DNA of 64,000 nt from the NCBI GenBank assembly GCA_964428015.1, contig CAYRWR010000014.1, forward strand, positions 1-64,000. The letters run 5' to 3'. Under the pieces are notes generated by a model, which saw only the letters and a program-made list of their open reading frames with translations, made no database searches and was not told the DNA's origin. Made by a program: the position numbers and the translations under genes. Below, in pieces: positions 7,783-16,479 of the stretch. The stretch comes from CAYRWR01 sp964428015. GTDB taxonomy: Bacteria > Spirochaetota > Brevinematia > Brevinematales > CAYRWR01. Each line of letters opens with the position of its first letter. Position 1 is the first letter of the stretch.

Positions 7783-9270
7783 TTATTCTTTGAGTTCTTT
7801 GAACTCCGCTACCAGTCCGGAGATACTTTCCTTGGCATCACCAAATAACATGCGCGTGTTTTCCTTGAAAAACAGGGGATTGTCTATTCCGGCAAAACCG
7901 CTGGCCATGGACCGTTTGAGTACAAACACCGTCTTGGCTTTATCCACTTCAATAATAGGCATACCGTAGATAGGGCTCCCCGGCACGTCCCGGGCTGCAG
8001 GGTTTACCACATCATTGGCTCCGATAACAATGGCCACATCCACGCTTTCCATGATTGGATTGACATCATCCGGTTCCACTAATAAATCATAGCTGACATT
8101 TGCTTCAGCCAGAAGTACATTCATATGCCCCGGCATACGCCCGGCTACAGGATGGATGGCATAACGCACTTCAGCTCCGTTTTCCTGCAGCAGCTCTCCC
8201 AGCTCCCGTACCGCATGCTGAGCCTGGGCTACAGCCATACCGTATCCAGGTACAAAGGTGACAGAGCGTGCTGCCTCCAGGACCATAAAGGCATCCTGGA
8301 CACTAATGGGATGAACTTCTCCCTGGGTCTCTGAGCTGCCGGTACTGCCGGCATCTGCGCCAAAACCGCTGAACAGTACATTTCCCAGAGAGCGGTTCAT
8401 GGCTTTGGTCATGATAACTGTCAGAACGATTCCACTGGCTCCGACCAGGGCTCCGCTTACTATCAGCACGTTATTTCCTATTACAAAACCGGCTGCCGCA
8501 GCGGCCAGTCCGGAGTAGGAATTCAACAGGGAAATCACCACCGGCATATCAGCTCCGCCGATAGGAATGACAAAGGTCACACCAAACACCAGACTGAGGG
8601 CCAGGATGCCGATGAGAATGGCATAACTGTAAGAAGCAAAAGGTGTCACGCTTAAAACGATACCGCCGGCAATGAGTACCACCATAATAAGCAAATTCAG
8701 GAATTTCTGACCGCGGAACAATATCGGCTTGCCGCTCATCTTCTGGGCCAGTTTAGCCCAGGCTATCATAGATCCGGTAAAGGTGACACCACCGATCAGT
8801 ATGGCAAAAAATGTACTTATAATAGTCACCAGGGGCATGCTGGTTGCAGCAGCTTCTACAGCCTTGTGATACTCAGCCCAACCCACCAGAAGCGATGCGA
8901 TACCGCCGAATCCGTTAAACAGTGCCACCATCTGAGGCATTTCTGTCATCTGGACTTTTCTAGCGGAAATCACTCCGATCAGACTACCCAGTACCACACC
9001 GGCCAGGATCCACTTATAGGTAATGATATTCTGGTCCAATAAGGTCACTACTACTGCCAGGAGCATACCCAGGGCAGAAATCAGATTGCCTTTTCGGGCT
9101 GAGGCGGGAGAGGACAGCATCTTCAGACCGAAGACAAACAGCACAGCTGCCGCCATATAGGCCAGGTTGATCAGGCTTTCTCTGACGCCAGGGGTATTTT
9201 CTACCAGACTGACAGCGTTAGTAATGGTAATAATATTAGATATATTCAGAATGTTGCTGATATTAGTCAT
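7783..9270 (-). CDS. pntB: NAD(P) transhydrogenase subunit beta
   Basis: 495 aa. It has about nine membrane helices (residues 25-300) followed by the soluble NADP(H)-binding dIII domain (about 315-495), with GYGMAVAQAQ as the nucleotide fingerprint, then HPVAGRMPGHMNVLLAEANV and GANDVVNPAA and a C-terminal KRSMASGFAGIDNPLF. All are classic PntB signatures. With the two alpha genes it makes the proton-translocating transhydrogenase of the inner membrane, which drives NADPH formation from NADH using the proton gradient. It is the last gene of a three-gene operon, 9 bp after the preceding gene. Confidence 0.97.
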   Translation of the reverse strand: MTNISNILNISNIITITNAVSLVENTPGVRESLINLAYMAAAVLFVFGLKMLSSPASARKGNLISALGMLLAVVVTLLDQNIITYKWILAGVVLGSLIGVISARKVQMTEMPQMVALFNGFGGIASLLVGWAEYHKAVEAAATSMPLVTIISTFFAILIGGVTFTGSMIAWAKLAQKMSGKPILFRGQKFLNLLIMVVLIAGGIVLSVTPFASYSYAILIGILALSLVFGVTFVIPIGGADMPVVISLLNSYSGLAAAAAGFVIGNNVLIVSGALVGASGIVLTVIMTKAMNRSLGNVLFSGFGADAGSTGSSETQGEVHPISVQDAFMVLEAARSVTFVPGYGMAVAQAQHAVRELGELLQENGAEVRYAIHPVAGRMPGHMNVLLAEANVSYDLLVEPDDVNPIMESVDVAIVIGANDVVNPAARDVPGSPIYGMPIIEVDKAKTVFVLKRSMASGFAGIDNPLFFKENTRMLFGDAKESISGLVAEFKELKE

Positions 9271-9279
9271 GCTGTTCCC

Positions 9280-9555
9280 TTATTTTCCTTTTTTCTTGAA
9301 CATAGCGAGCATACGGTCAGTGACCATATAGCCGCCCACTACATTGATGGTTGCAAAAGCTACGGCAGCCGTACCCAGGATAATTGAGAGTACCTTCATA
9401 TCTTTAAATCCTGCGGAAAGCAAAGCCCCCACCAGTGTAATTCCTGAGATGGCATTGGATCCTGACATGAGTGGTGTATGCAGAGTGGAAGGCACTCTGG
9501 AAATCAATTCAATACCTAAAAATATCGCTAAAACTAATATGAATAATACTTCCAT
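9280..9555 (-). CDS. pntAB: NAD(P) transhydrogenase subunit alpha part 2 (membrane part)
   Basis: 91 aa with three predicted helices, matching the membrane C-terminal segment of PntA (SRVPSTLHTPLMSGSNAISG is the hallmark). In enteric bacteria this is fused to the NAD-binding domain. Here, as in Rhodospirillum and many other bacteria, it is a separate gene. The ATG directly follows the stop codon of pntAA with no gap, and the SD lies inside the end of pntAA, so translation is probably coupled. Confidence 0.95.
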   Translation of the reverse strand: MEVLFILVLAIFLGIELISRVPSTLHTPLMSGSNAISGITLVGALLSAGFKDMKVLSIILGTAAVAFATINVVGGYMVTDRMLAMFKKKGK

Positions 9556-10698
9556 TTATTTCCCCTTAGCCAGCAGGGCTTTGATTCTGTCATTTACTAT
9601 TTCCCCGTCCCGGGTGATCACACAACCCTGCACGATCTCATCAGCGGGATCAAGATGGAATTGTTTGCTCTCTTTATTCCAATATTCCGTCACCAGGTTA
9701 TACAGATTGGAAGCATACATTTCGCTGGCATTGACAGGGACATGAGAAGCCATATCTTTATACGCCATGAGGGTCACTCCTTTATACTGAGTAACCTGTC
9801 CAGGCTTGATGCCTTCCGTATTTCCACCGGTTTCAGCGGCCAGGTCCACAATAATGGAACCGGGACGCATGGCTTCAATCATATCTTTGGTAATAATGAT
9901 GGGAGACTGCCTGCCGAAAAGCTTAGCGGTAGTGATGACCACATCAGCCTGAGCTATGCGTTTTGCCATGGCTTCCTGCTGTTTTTTCAGCTGAGCCGGT
10001 GTCAATTCCTTAGCATAGCCATCTTTAGTCTGACCGGTATCCCCCAGGTCTATTTTCAGGAATCTTGCTCCCAGGCTCTGGACCTGTTCTTCTACCACGG
10101 GACGGGTATCAAAAGCCTCTACTTTGGCACCCAGACGCTTGGCTGTGGCTATAGCCTGCAGACCAGCTACACCCGCACCGATGATAAATACCGAAGCTGG
10201 GGTGATAGTACCAGCTGGGGTCATCATCATGGGGAAAATCCTGTCAGAATGGCGGGCTGCCTCGATCACAGCTGCATAACCTGCCAGACTGGATTGGCTG
10301 GACAGAGCATCCATTTTCTGAGCACGGGTGGTACGCGGGATCATCTCCATGGAAATGGATGTGATTTTTTTAGCCGCCAGTTTTTTTATCAAAGCCTGTT
10401 CATTGTAGGGATCCAGGTGAGAGATATAAACTGAGCCCGGTTTCATTTTATCCAGTTCTTTGGGGTCCGGTTTATGCATCCGCAGTATGATATCAGCCTG
10501 TGACAGCATCTTGTCCCGGTCTGAAATGATCTGAGCGCCGGCTTCTTTAAAATCCTGATCATTCAGATTTACTGTTTCTCCCAGTCCTTTTTCTACCAGT
10601 ACGGTTATACCGCTTTTTATGTATTTAGCTATTGCGGCCGGGGTCACAGAAATCCTGGTCTCACCACTCTGTGTCTCCCTGGGAAATGCGATTATCAT
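9556..10698 (-). CDS. pntAA: NAD(P) transhydrogenase subunit alpha part 1 (NAD-binding)
   Basis: 380 aa soluble dI domain. The N-terminus has the alanine dehydrogenase/PNT signature (PRETQSGETRISVTPAAI). The Rossmann fingerprint GAGVAGLQAIATAKRLGA lies at about 173-190 with FDTRP after it, and GGNTEG and VLMAY-like (VTLMAYKDMASHVP) motifs follow. It ends at the point where the membrane segment would begin in the fused form. It is the first gene of the pnt operon, with a clear promoter and GAGG SD upstream. It hands hydride to the PntB NADP site. Confidence 0.97.
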   Translation of the reverse strand: MIIAFPRETQSGETRISVTPAAIAKYIKSGITVLVEKGLGETVNLNDQDFKEAGAQIISDRDKMLSQADIILRMHKPDPKELDKMKPGSVYISHLDPYNEQALIKKLAAKKITSISMEMIPRTTRAQKMDALSSQSSLAGYAAVIEAARHSDRIFPMMMTPAGTITPASVFIIGAGVAGLQAIATAKRLGAKVEAFDTRPVVEEQVQSLGARFLKIDLGDTGQTKDGYAKELTPAQLKKQQEAMAKRIAQADVVITTAKLFGRQSPIIITKDMIEAMRPGSIIVDLAAETGGNTEGIKPGQVTQYKGVTLMAYKDMASHVPVNASEMYASNLYNLVTEYWNKESKQFHLDPADEIVQGCVITRDGEIVNDRIKALLAKGK

Positions 10699-10728
10699 GT
10701 TTACCTCAACATATTAGAATTCCGTAAT

Positions 10729-10757
10729 ATTATAAGCATTTCCGGCAGGAAAAGCAA
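10729..10757 (-). promoter_or_regulatory. Promoter of the pnt operon
   Basis: On the minus strand TTGCTT (10757-10752), 17-bp spacer, perfect TATAAT (10734-10729), about 30 bp before the pntAA ATG. Confidence 0.65.
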
Positions 10758-10812
10758 ATCACAGGAAGCTCTCAGCCGACATTGCAAAAAATGTATGCCT
10801 GTTTCAGCAATC

Positions 10813-10842
10813 TTGATTTTTTAACCGTTTTGTATGTAAAAT
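10813..10842 (+). promoter_or_regulatory. Promoter of the phosphofructokinase gene
   Basis: TTGATT (10813-10818), 18-bp spacer, TAAAAT (10837-10842). An SD AAGGA follows 7 bp before the ATG at 10870. Confidence 0.5.
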
Positions 10843-10869
10843 GGATTAATCTTGAATTAAGGATATCCC

Positions 10870-12213
10870 ATGTCACAGTCACATCATATTAGCCTGGATG
10901 CTGATTTTTTAGATATCATTCGCCTGGGTGAATCCAGGTTTGATTCCCCGCTTAGATTTTATCCCGAAGATGACATGGATTCCGGTTTTGTGGATGATAA
11001 TGCCCAGGTTCTACTTTCTGTAGATTATAATGATATGAAGGCTCTGTCTGACTCGGGTAAAGCCTGTCCTGTTGTGGAAAAAGCCGGCCCCCGTAAAAAA
11101 CTCTACTTTGAACCCGGACAGACTACTTCTGCCATCGTGACCTGCGGTGGATTATGCCCCGGGCTGAATTCAGTGATCAGAGCTTTGGTCATGACTTCTT
11201 TTTACCGTTATCAGAATAAACGTATCCTGGGTATACCTTATGGTTTCGCGGGATTTATCCCTGAACTGGGCCATGAAATTGTAGAGCTCACACCTGACAT
11301 GGTAGACACCATCAACAGCAAAGGCGGAACCATACTGGGTAGTTCCCGGGGTGATCAGGACCGCAGCCGCATTGTAGACCGTCTGGAGGAATTAAAAGTA
11401 GATATCCTCTATACCATTGGTGGTGACGGTACCCAAAAAGGTGCCTGGGACATCATTCAGGAAATTGATCGGCGTGGGTTGAAGATTGCGGTAGTGGGAC
11501 TACCTAAAACCATTGATAATGACATTAATTATATCGATAAATCCTTCGGGATGGAAACAGCCTACTCCATCGCGGTAGAGGCTATCGCATCAGCACATAC
11601 CGAAGCCCGCTCCTACCCCAATGGCATCGGACTGGTCAAGCTCATGGGTAGAGAGTCCGGTTTTGTCGCTGCTTATGCCAGCCTGGCTTCTAATGAGGTC
11701 AACTTTTGTCTGGTACCGGAGATGGACTTTGACCTGGATGGGCCCAACGGATTTCTCCATCATCTGGAAGCCCGTCTTCGTCTCAGGGGACATGCTTTAA
11801 TCGTAGTAGCTGAAGGTACGGGACAGCAGTTCATGGGCGGGCCGGATGGAAAAGACGCCTCCGGCAATAAAAAGCTGAAAGACATTGGTCTGTTTCTCAA
11901 AGAGCAGATTCAGGACCACATGACCCGGCAGGGACTGGATCATACAGTTAAATACATAGACCCTTCTTATATGATACGCAGTACAGGCCCTATTCCTACA
12001 GATTCCATTTTCTGTACGCAGCTGGCTCAGATGGCCGTACATGCGGGAATGAGCGGGCGTTCCGGCCTGGTAGCAGGATATATCAATGGAGAATTTACCC
12101 ATTTACCCATGAAAGTCGCTACCGGGCAGCGAAAGAAGATAAATCTGTATTCCCAGTTATGGACTTCAGTGATTGAGGCCACCGGGCAGCCGCTCTCCAT
12201 GAAAAATGAATAA
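10870..12213 (+). CDS. pfkA: 6-phosphofructokinase, group III / plant-like, probably ATP-dependent
   Basis: 447 aa. It catalyses fructose-6-phosphate phosphorylation in glycolysis. An N-terminal extension of about 75 residues precedes the PFK core. Motifs are CGGLCPGLNSVIR, SKGGTILGSSRG, IGGDGTQKGA (Gly after GGD, which favours ATP over PPi), GLPKTIDNDI with the catalytic Asp, and LMGRESGFVA. The segments resemble plant cytosolic PFKs and the 447-aa spirochaetal PFK type more than E. coli PfkA. The PKTIDND lysine is shared with PPi enzymes, so cofactor use is not settled by sequence alone. It is a monocistronic gene between divergent pnt and the HD-GYP regulator. Confidence 0.93.
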   Translation: MSQSHHISLDADFLDIIRLGESRFDSPLRFYPEDDMDSGFVDDNAQVLLSVDYNDMKALSDSGKACPVVEKAGPRKKLYFEPGQTTSAIVTCGGLCPGLNSVIRALVMTSFYRYQNKRILGIPYGFAGFIPELGHEIVELTPDMVDTINSKGGTILGSSRGDQDRSRIVDRLEELKVDILYTIGGDGTQKGAWDIIQEIDRRGLKIAVVGLPKTIDNDINYIDKSFGMETAYSIAVEAIASAHTEARSYPNGIGLVKLMGRESGFVAAYASLASNEVNFCLVPEMDFDLDGPNGFLHHLEARLRLRGHALIVVAEGTGQQFMGGPDGKDASGNKKLKDIGLFLKEQIQDHMTRQGLDHTVKYIDPSYMIRSTGPIPTDSIFCTQLAQMAVHAGMSGRSGLVAGYINGEFTHLPMKVATGQRKKINLYSQLWTSVIEATGQPLSMKNE

Positions 12214-12219
12214 TAGCTC

Positions 12220-12248
12220 TGGATTTATTATCTGAATTTAACTATAAT
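12220..12248 (+). promoter_or_regulatory. Promoter of the HD-GYP response regulator
   Basis: Perfect -10 TATAAT at 12243-12248 with a poor -35 (TGGATT, 17-bp spacer). The expected start at about 12255 leaves a short leader before the ATG at 12276. Confidence 0.5.
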
Positions 12249-12275
12249 ATATTGGATCAGAACAAGGATAACAAA

Positions 12276-13304
12276 ATGGATAAAATTTTAATTGTTGATG
12301 ATGAAGCTGATATAGAACTCCTCATTCGCCAGCATTTCAGAAAAGCCATCCGCGAAAAGCAATTCGACTTTGTCTTCGCCGGAAACGGAGTGGAAGCCCT
12401 GGAAGTACTGGACAAGCACACCGATGTAAACGTCATACTCTCAGATATCAATATGCCTAGAATGGATGGCTTGACCCTTTTGAATCATCTGGCAGAAAAA
12501 GAAGAGATTCGCAGGACTGTAATCATTTCCGCTTATGGAGATATGAAAAATATCCGTACTGCCATGAACCGGGGTGCTTTTGACTTCCTGATTAAACCTA
12601 TCGACCTGGAAGATCTGGAGCTCACTCTGCGCAGGACCATACAGGAAGTATCTGAGTTGAAACGCAGCCAGTCTGAACGGCTGGAATTAATCAGAGAATT
12701 GGACAATACTCAAAAGGAAATCATTTTTACCCTGGGTGAAGTGATTGAAGTCCGATCCAAAGAGACTGGTAATCATGTACGCAGAGTAGCTGAATATTCC
12801 CGCCTGCTGGCTGAAAAATATGGTCTGGATAAGGAACAGGCGGAGATAATCCGTCAATCTTCACCTCTACATGATATTGGTAAAGTGGCAATCCCGGATT
12901 CAATCCTAAACAAACCGGGAAAACTCACAGACACTGAATTTGAAGAAATGAAGACCCACACCACCATCGGACATCAGATTCTGCAGAAATCAAAACGGAA
13001 TATTTTGAAAATGGGTGCCATTATCAGCCTGGAACATCATGAAAAATGGAACGGAAAGGGATATCCCCGCGGATTACAATCCCAGGACATCCATATTTTT
13101 GGTAGAATTACAGCCGTGGCTGATGTTTTTGATGCTCTGGGATCAGAACGTGTGTATAAGAAAGCCTGGCCCCTGGATCAGATCATGGATCTGTTTAAAA
13201 AAGAAAAAGAGTCTCATTTTGACCCTGACCTGGTCAGTATTTTATTTGATAACCTGGATGATTTTATTGCTATTAGAGACAGATATTCTGATCCTGTAGA
13301 ATGA
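12276..13304 (+). CDS. Response regulator with HD-GYP c-di-GMP phosphodiesterase domain
   Basis: 342 aa from ATG 12276, preceded by AAGGA at 7 bp (a TTG at 12252 lies upstream of the likely transcription start). The receiver domain (about 1-120) has the acidic pair in LIVDDEAD, phospho-acceptor Asp in LSDINMP, and Lys in FLIKPID. A linker helix leads to an HD-GYP domain (about 155-335) with NHVRRVAEYS, the HD pair in SPLHDIGKV, EHHEKWNGKGYP (GYP intact), and RITAVADVFDAL. It should hydrolyse cyclic di-GMP when phosphorylated. There is no kinase beside it. The next gene, a SpoIIE phosphatase with its own promoter, may be a functional neighbour but has no obvious direct link. Confidence 0.93.
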   Translation: MDKILIVDDEADIELLIRQHFRKAIREKQFDFVFAGNGVEALEVLDKHTDVNVILSDINMPRMDGLTLLNHLAEKEEIRRTVIISAYGDMKNIRTAMNRGAFDFLIKPIDLEDLELTLRRTIQEVSELKRSQSERLELIRELDNTQKEIIFTLGEVIEVRSKETGNHVRRVAEYSRLLAEKYGLDKEQAEIIRQSSPLHDIGKVAIPDSILNKPGKLTDTEFEEMKTHTTIGHQILQKSKRNILKMGAIISLEHHEKWNGKGYPRGLQSQDIHIFGRITAVADVFDALGSERVYKKAWPLDQIMDLFKKEKESHFDPDLVSILFDNLDDFIAIRDRYSDPVE

Positions 13305-13325
13305 TACTACTCCAGTAAATAACTC

Positions 13326-13353
13326 TTGACTTTTACAATTCCCCTCATACAAT
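13326..13353 (+). promoter_or_regulatory. Promoter of the 7TM-PAS-SpoIIE gene
   Basis: TTGACT (13326-13331), 16-bp spacer, TACAAT (13348-13353), 36 bp before the ATG. Confidence 0.6.
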
Positions 13354-13389
13354 ATAGACAGATAATACCGGCATATAACGGGAAGAAAA

Positions 13390-15309
13390 ATGATTGTTTT
13401 ATCTCTGGCTTCCTATACCCTTTTCATACTGTTTATCCTCATTGGTATATACAGCTACCGTAAAGCCCCCGGCAAATATTTGACTCATGTCTTTTTTCTG
13501 TCTTGTGTCTTTCTGGCATGGTGGGCATTATGTTCCAGTTTCATCTATATGCCCTCTTTAAACAATGTTCAATTAAAAACCTGGTTTATACTGAGTATTG
13601 CACCCTACATGGTTATGCCCAGTCTGGTGCTCCATTTTATCCTGATCCTGACCGCTCAAAAAAAACTCCTGGACAAACGCTGGCCCATGCTGCTGTTTTA
13701 CCTGCCAGCTCTGGTTTTCATCAGCCTGGGTTTTTTGTACAAACATGCCTTTATAGAGTTTCAGAATGGTACAGAAGGCTGGAAATCACATTTTCACCTG
13801 GATAATATTCTGTTTATCCTGTATATCATCTATGCGGCAGGTTACCAGATACTTTCTTTGTTGATCCTGTTAAAATGGAGAAAAACCAGCCATTCCCATA
13901 AACTGGCACTGCAATCCAGAGTACTTATTCTCAGTATCATCATATCTCAGATTCTGGCACTTAGTCTGGATATACTCTTGCCGGCTCTGGGTGTGCTGCC
14001 TTATTTGCACCTGGGACACATAATTTGGGGATTGGAAATAGGAGGTATCTGGCTGGCCATCCACCGTTACCATCTCTTACAATCTCCGGCTTTTATAAAC
14101 GGCGATTTTATTGCCAGCAGGATTTCAGAAATGTTGATGGTGCTGGATGAAAAAGGTAAGATAATCCTGTCTAATAATAAACTACATGAAATCCTGGGTT
14201 TTGATGAAAGTACCCTCTATGGCGAAAAAATTTCCATGGTAATATCAGATAAAACCATTATACCCCGCCTCATGGAAAAACTCATAGGCCCAAATCCCAC
14301 TCCGGATTTTGAATGCAGCTTTTTATCCCGGGATGGTGAGGAAATTCCAGTATTGGTTTCTGCTTCCCGCCATAAAGATACATTCGGCGACCTGGTGGGT
14401 TTTACTTTTATCGCCAAAGACCTGCGCTTTCAGAAAGAAATGGAATCTGAAATCGATGAAAGAAAGCGCTGGGAAGTGGAAGTACGTTATGCCCACCATG
14501 AATTAAAGCTGAAACACAAAGAACTGGAAGGGGAACAAAATAAACTAAAGATCCGCAATGAGATGATGGAAATCGAACTGGGAATGGCCCGCAAAATTCA
14601 AACCGAACTCATTCCCTCAGAAAGTCCTTTGCCCGGGAAACTGGCTTTCTTTTATAAACCCATGGAAAAAGTCGGCGGGGATTTTTATGATTTTATCGAA
14701 TTTCCAAATAAAAAGCAGATAGGCATTTTTCTTTCTGATGTATCCGGGCATGGTGTACCTGCTGCCTTTATCACCTCTATGATTAAAAGCCATAATCTGC
14801 AGCACGGTAAAAACTTTGAAAAACCGGCTGATTTTTTACATAGTCTGAATGATTTTCTGCTCAATAAAACCGGGGAAAACTTTATCACGGCTTTTTATGG
14901 AATTTTTGATACAGAAACCGGCGATTTCTTTTACTCTAATGCCGGCCATGACTCCCCTTATCTAATCAAAAAATCACAGATTTTACCCCTGCCCACAGAA
15001 GGCCGGGGTATACCTTTAGGAATATTAACCCGGCAGGAACTGGCACACATGAGTAAGCCCTACACCAATCATCATGTCCACCTCGCCAAAAAGAACAAAC
15101 TATTTATGTATACGGATGGGCTGACTGAAACCTCAAATATCTATGATGAAGACCGCACCTTTGAATCTCAGGACTTCATGAGCGCTATGCAGGATTTAAA
15201 AGATATGAAATCCCAGACTTTTGTACAAAAAATGTTCGAAAAACTCAGTGATTTCAGACAAAGCAAATCCTTTGAGGATGATATCTGTATGATCTGCCTG
15301 GAAGCCTGA
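13390..15309 (+). CDS. Membrane 7TM-PAS-SpoIIE (PP2C-type) phosphatase
   Basis: 639 aa. Seven hydrophobic helices in the first 230 residues fit the N-terminal 7TM domain found in some histidine kinases. A PAS domain follows (about 240-350, ILSNNKLHEILGFDESTLYG), then a coiled coil (355-405), then a SpoIIE/RsbU phosphatase domain (about 410-638). The phosphatase keeps KVGGDFYDF, FLSDVSGHGVPAAFIT, FYGIFD, SNAGHDSPYL, MYTDGLTE and the final EDDICMI, which includes the metal-binding aspartates. Such proteins dephosphorylate anti-sigma-factor antagonists in partner-switching systems. No anti-sigma or STAS gene is in the window. The stop codon abuts that of dinB on the other strand. Confidence 0.92.
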   Translation: MIVLSLASYTLFILFILIGIYSYRKAPGKYLTHVFFLSCVFLAWWALCSSFIYMPSLNNVQLKTWFILSIAPYMVMPSLVLHFILILTAQKKLLDKRWPMLLFYLPALVFISLGFLYKHAFIEFQNGTEGWKSHFHLDNILFILYIIYAAGYQILSLLILLKWRKTSHSHKLALQSRVLILSIIISQILALSLDILLPALGVLPYLHLGHIIWGLEIGGIWLAIHRYHLLQSPAFINGDFIASRISEMLMVLDEKGKIILSNNKLHEILGFDESTLYGEKISMVISDKTIIPRLMEKLIGPNPTPDFECSFLSRDGEEIPVLVSASRHKDTFGDLVGFTFIAKDLRFQKEMESEIDERKRWEVEVRYAHHELKLKHKELEGEQNKLKIRNEMMEIELGMARKIQTELIPSESPLPGKLAFFYKPMEKVGGDFYDFIEFPNKKQIGIFLSDVSGHGVPAAFITSMIKSHNLQHGKNFEKPADFLHSLNDFLLNKTGENFITAFYGIFDTETGDFFYSNAGHDSPYLIKKSQILPLPTEGRGIPLGILTRQELAHMSKPYTNHHVHLAKKNKLFMYTDGLTETSNIYDEDRTFESQDFMSAMQDLKDMKSQTFVQKMFEKLSDFRQSKSFEDDICMICLEA

Positions 15310-16404
15310 TCAATTTCTAAAAGGCAGCCAAAGCTGTTCATCCGTTTGTTCTATAATATCATTTTCGTCGATAAGATTCTGATAACCCAGACCCAGCAGT
15401 CTGACTTTTCTTTTTCCTGCGTCTGTTAGTTGAAGTAAGGCACAGGCCATTTCCCAGGCAGAATCCGCGTCTCTGGAAGGAATATCCAGGCTTTGACTAC
15501 GGGTGATTCTTTGAAAATTATCATATCTGACTTTTAAGACCAGAGTCTTTCCCAATAGCGATTTCTTTTCCATCCGGGATTCCAAATCAGTGGAAAATTC
15601 AGAAAGGATGGATTCCAGCATTTTTTTATCATCAATATCTTCTTCAAAAGTCTGCTCCAGGCTCAGGCTTTTTCTTTCCCGATGTATATTTACCGGACGC
15701 TCATCTATGCCTCGTACAATATCAAAATAATAAAGCCCCATCTTACCGAATAATCGCGCTAGATCCTCCCTGCTTCGCTGCCGTAAATCATAGCCTGTTT
15801 TTATTCCTTCTTCCAGCATACGGCTGGTAGTGACTTTTCCTATACCGAAAAATCGCGAAATAGGCAGAGCGTCGATGAAATCCTGAGCCTGGTCCGGAGT
15901 AATCACAGTCATTCCGGCAGGCTTTTTAAAATCTGAGGCCACTTTGGCCAGAAATTTACAGTAACTGACTCCGGCTGAGGCAGTCAGTTGTGTTTCTTTT
16001 TTTATTCTGGCCTGAATTTCACGGGCTACCCAGGTAGCAGAGGGAATGTTCTTATGATTAAAAGTAACATCCAGATAAGCTTCATCCAGACTCAGGGGTT
16101 CAACCAGGTCTGTATACTCCCTGAAAATAGCCTGTATCTGCTGACTCACTGCTTTGTAGGCATGAAACCGGGGATAGACAAATACCGCTTGTGGACACAA
16201 TCTATAGGCCTGGCTAGCCGGCATGGCAGAATGGATGCCGAATTTTCTGGCCTCATAGGACGCGGTACTAACCACAGAGCGGCTATTAGGAGGACCGCTG
16301 ACTACTACAGGTTTACCGCGTAAAGCAGGATTATCCCGTTGTTCAATCGCCGCATAAAAAGCATCCATGTCAATATGTATTATTTTTCTTTCCTGCGCTT
16401 CCAT
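15310..16404 (-). CDS. dinB: DNA polymerase IV (Y-family translesion polymerase)
   Basis: 364 aa from ATG 16404, placed 12 residues before the hallmark IIHIDMDAFYAAIEQRD. The open frame runs further upstream but that part is not DinB-like and overlaps the divergent gene. Other family features are the second catalytic acidic motif in SLDEAYLDVT, the steric segment RPRFHAYK-like FVYPRFHAYK, helix-hairpin-helix residues SRFFGIGKVT, and the little-finger domain to the C-terminus (LLGLGYQNL). The very end, EQLWLPF, resembles the QLxLF beta-clamp-binding motif. Its role is error-prone bypass of DNA lesions. No LexA box was recognised upstream. Confidence 0.95.
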   Translation of the reverse strand: MEAQERKIIHIDMDAFYAAIEQRDNPALRGKPVVVSGPPNSRSVVSTASYEARKFGIHSAMPASQAYRLCPQAVFVYPRFHAYKAVSQQIQAIFREYTDLVEPLSLDEAYLDVTFNHKNIPSATWVAREIQARIKKETQLTASAGVSYCKFLAKVASDFKKPAGMTVITPDQAQDFIDALPISRFFGIGKVTTSRMLEEGIKTGYDLRQRSREDLARLFGKMGLYYFDIVRGIDERPVNIHRERKSLSLEQTFEEDIDDKKMLESILSEFSTDLESRMEKKSLLGKTLVLKVRYDNFQRITRSQSLDIPSRDADSAWEMACALLQLTDAGKRKVRLLGLGYQNLIDENDIIEQTDEQLWLPFRN

Positions 16405-16479
16405 GATATATTTTAGCCTTAACCGGCTTATCTTGCAATATTGAATTACTCCCCTTAAAATCTTTGAAAAGGAGGGGAA

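Noticed and set aside
9280..10698. Possible frameshift splitting pntA
   Set aside because: The two-gene alpha subunit is a normal arrangement in many bacteria; both parts have starts, SDs and full domains.
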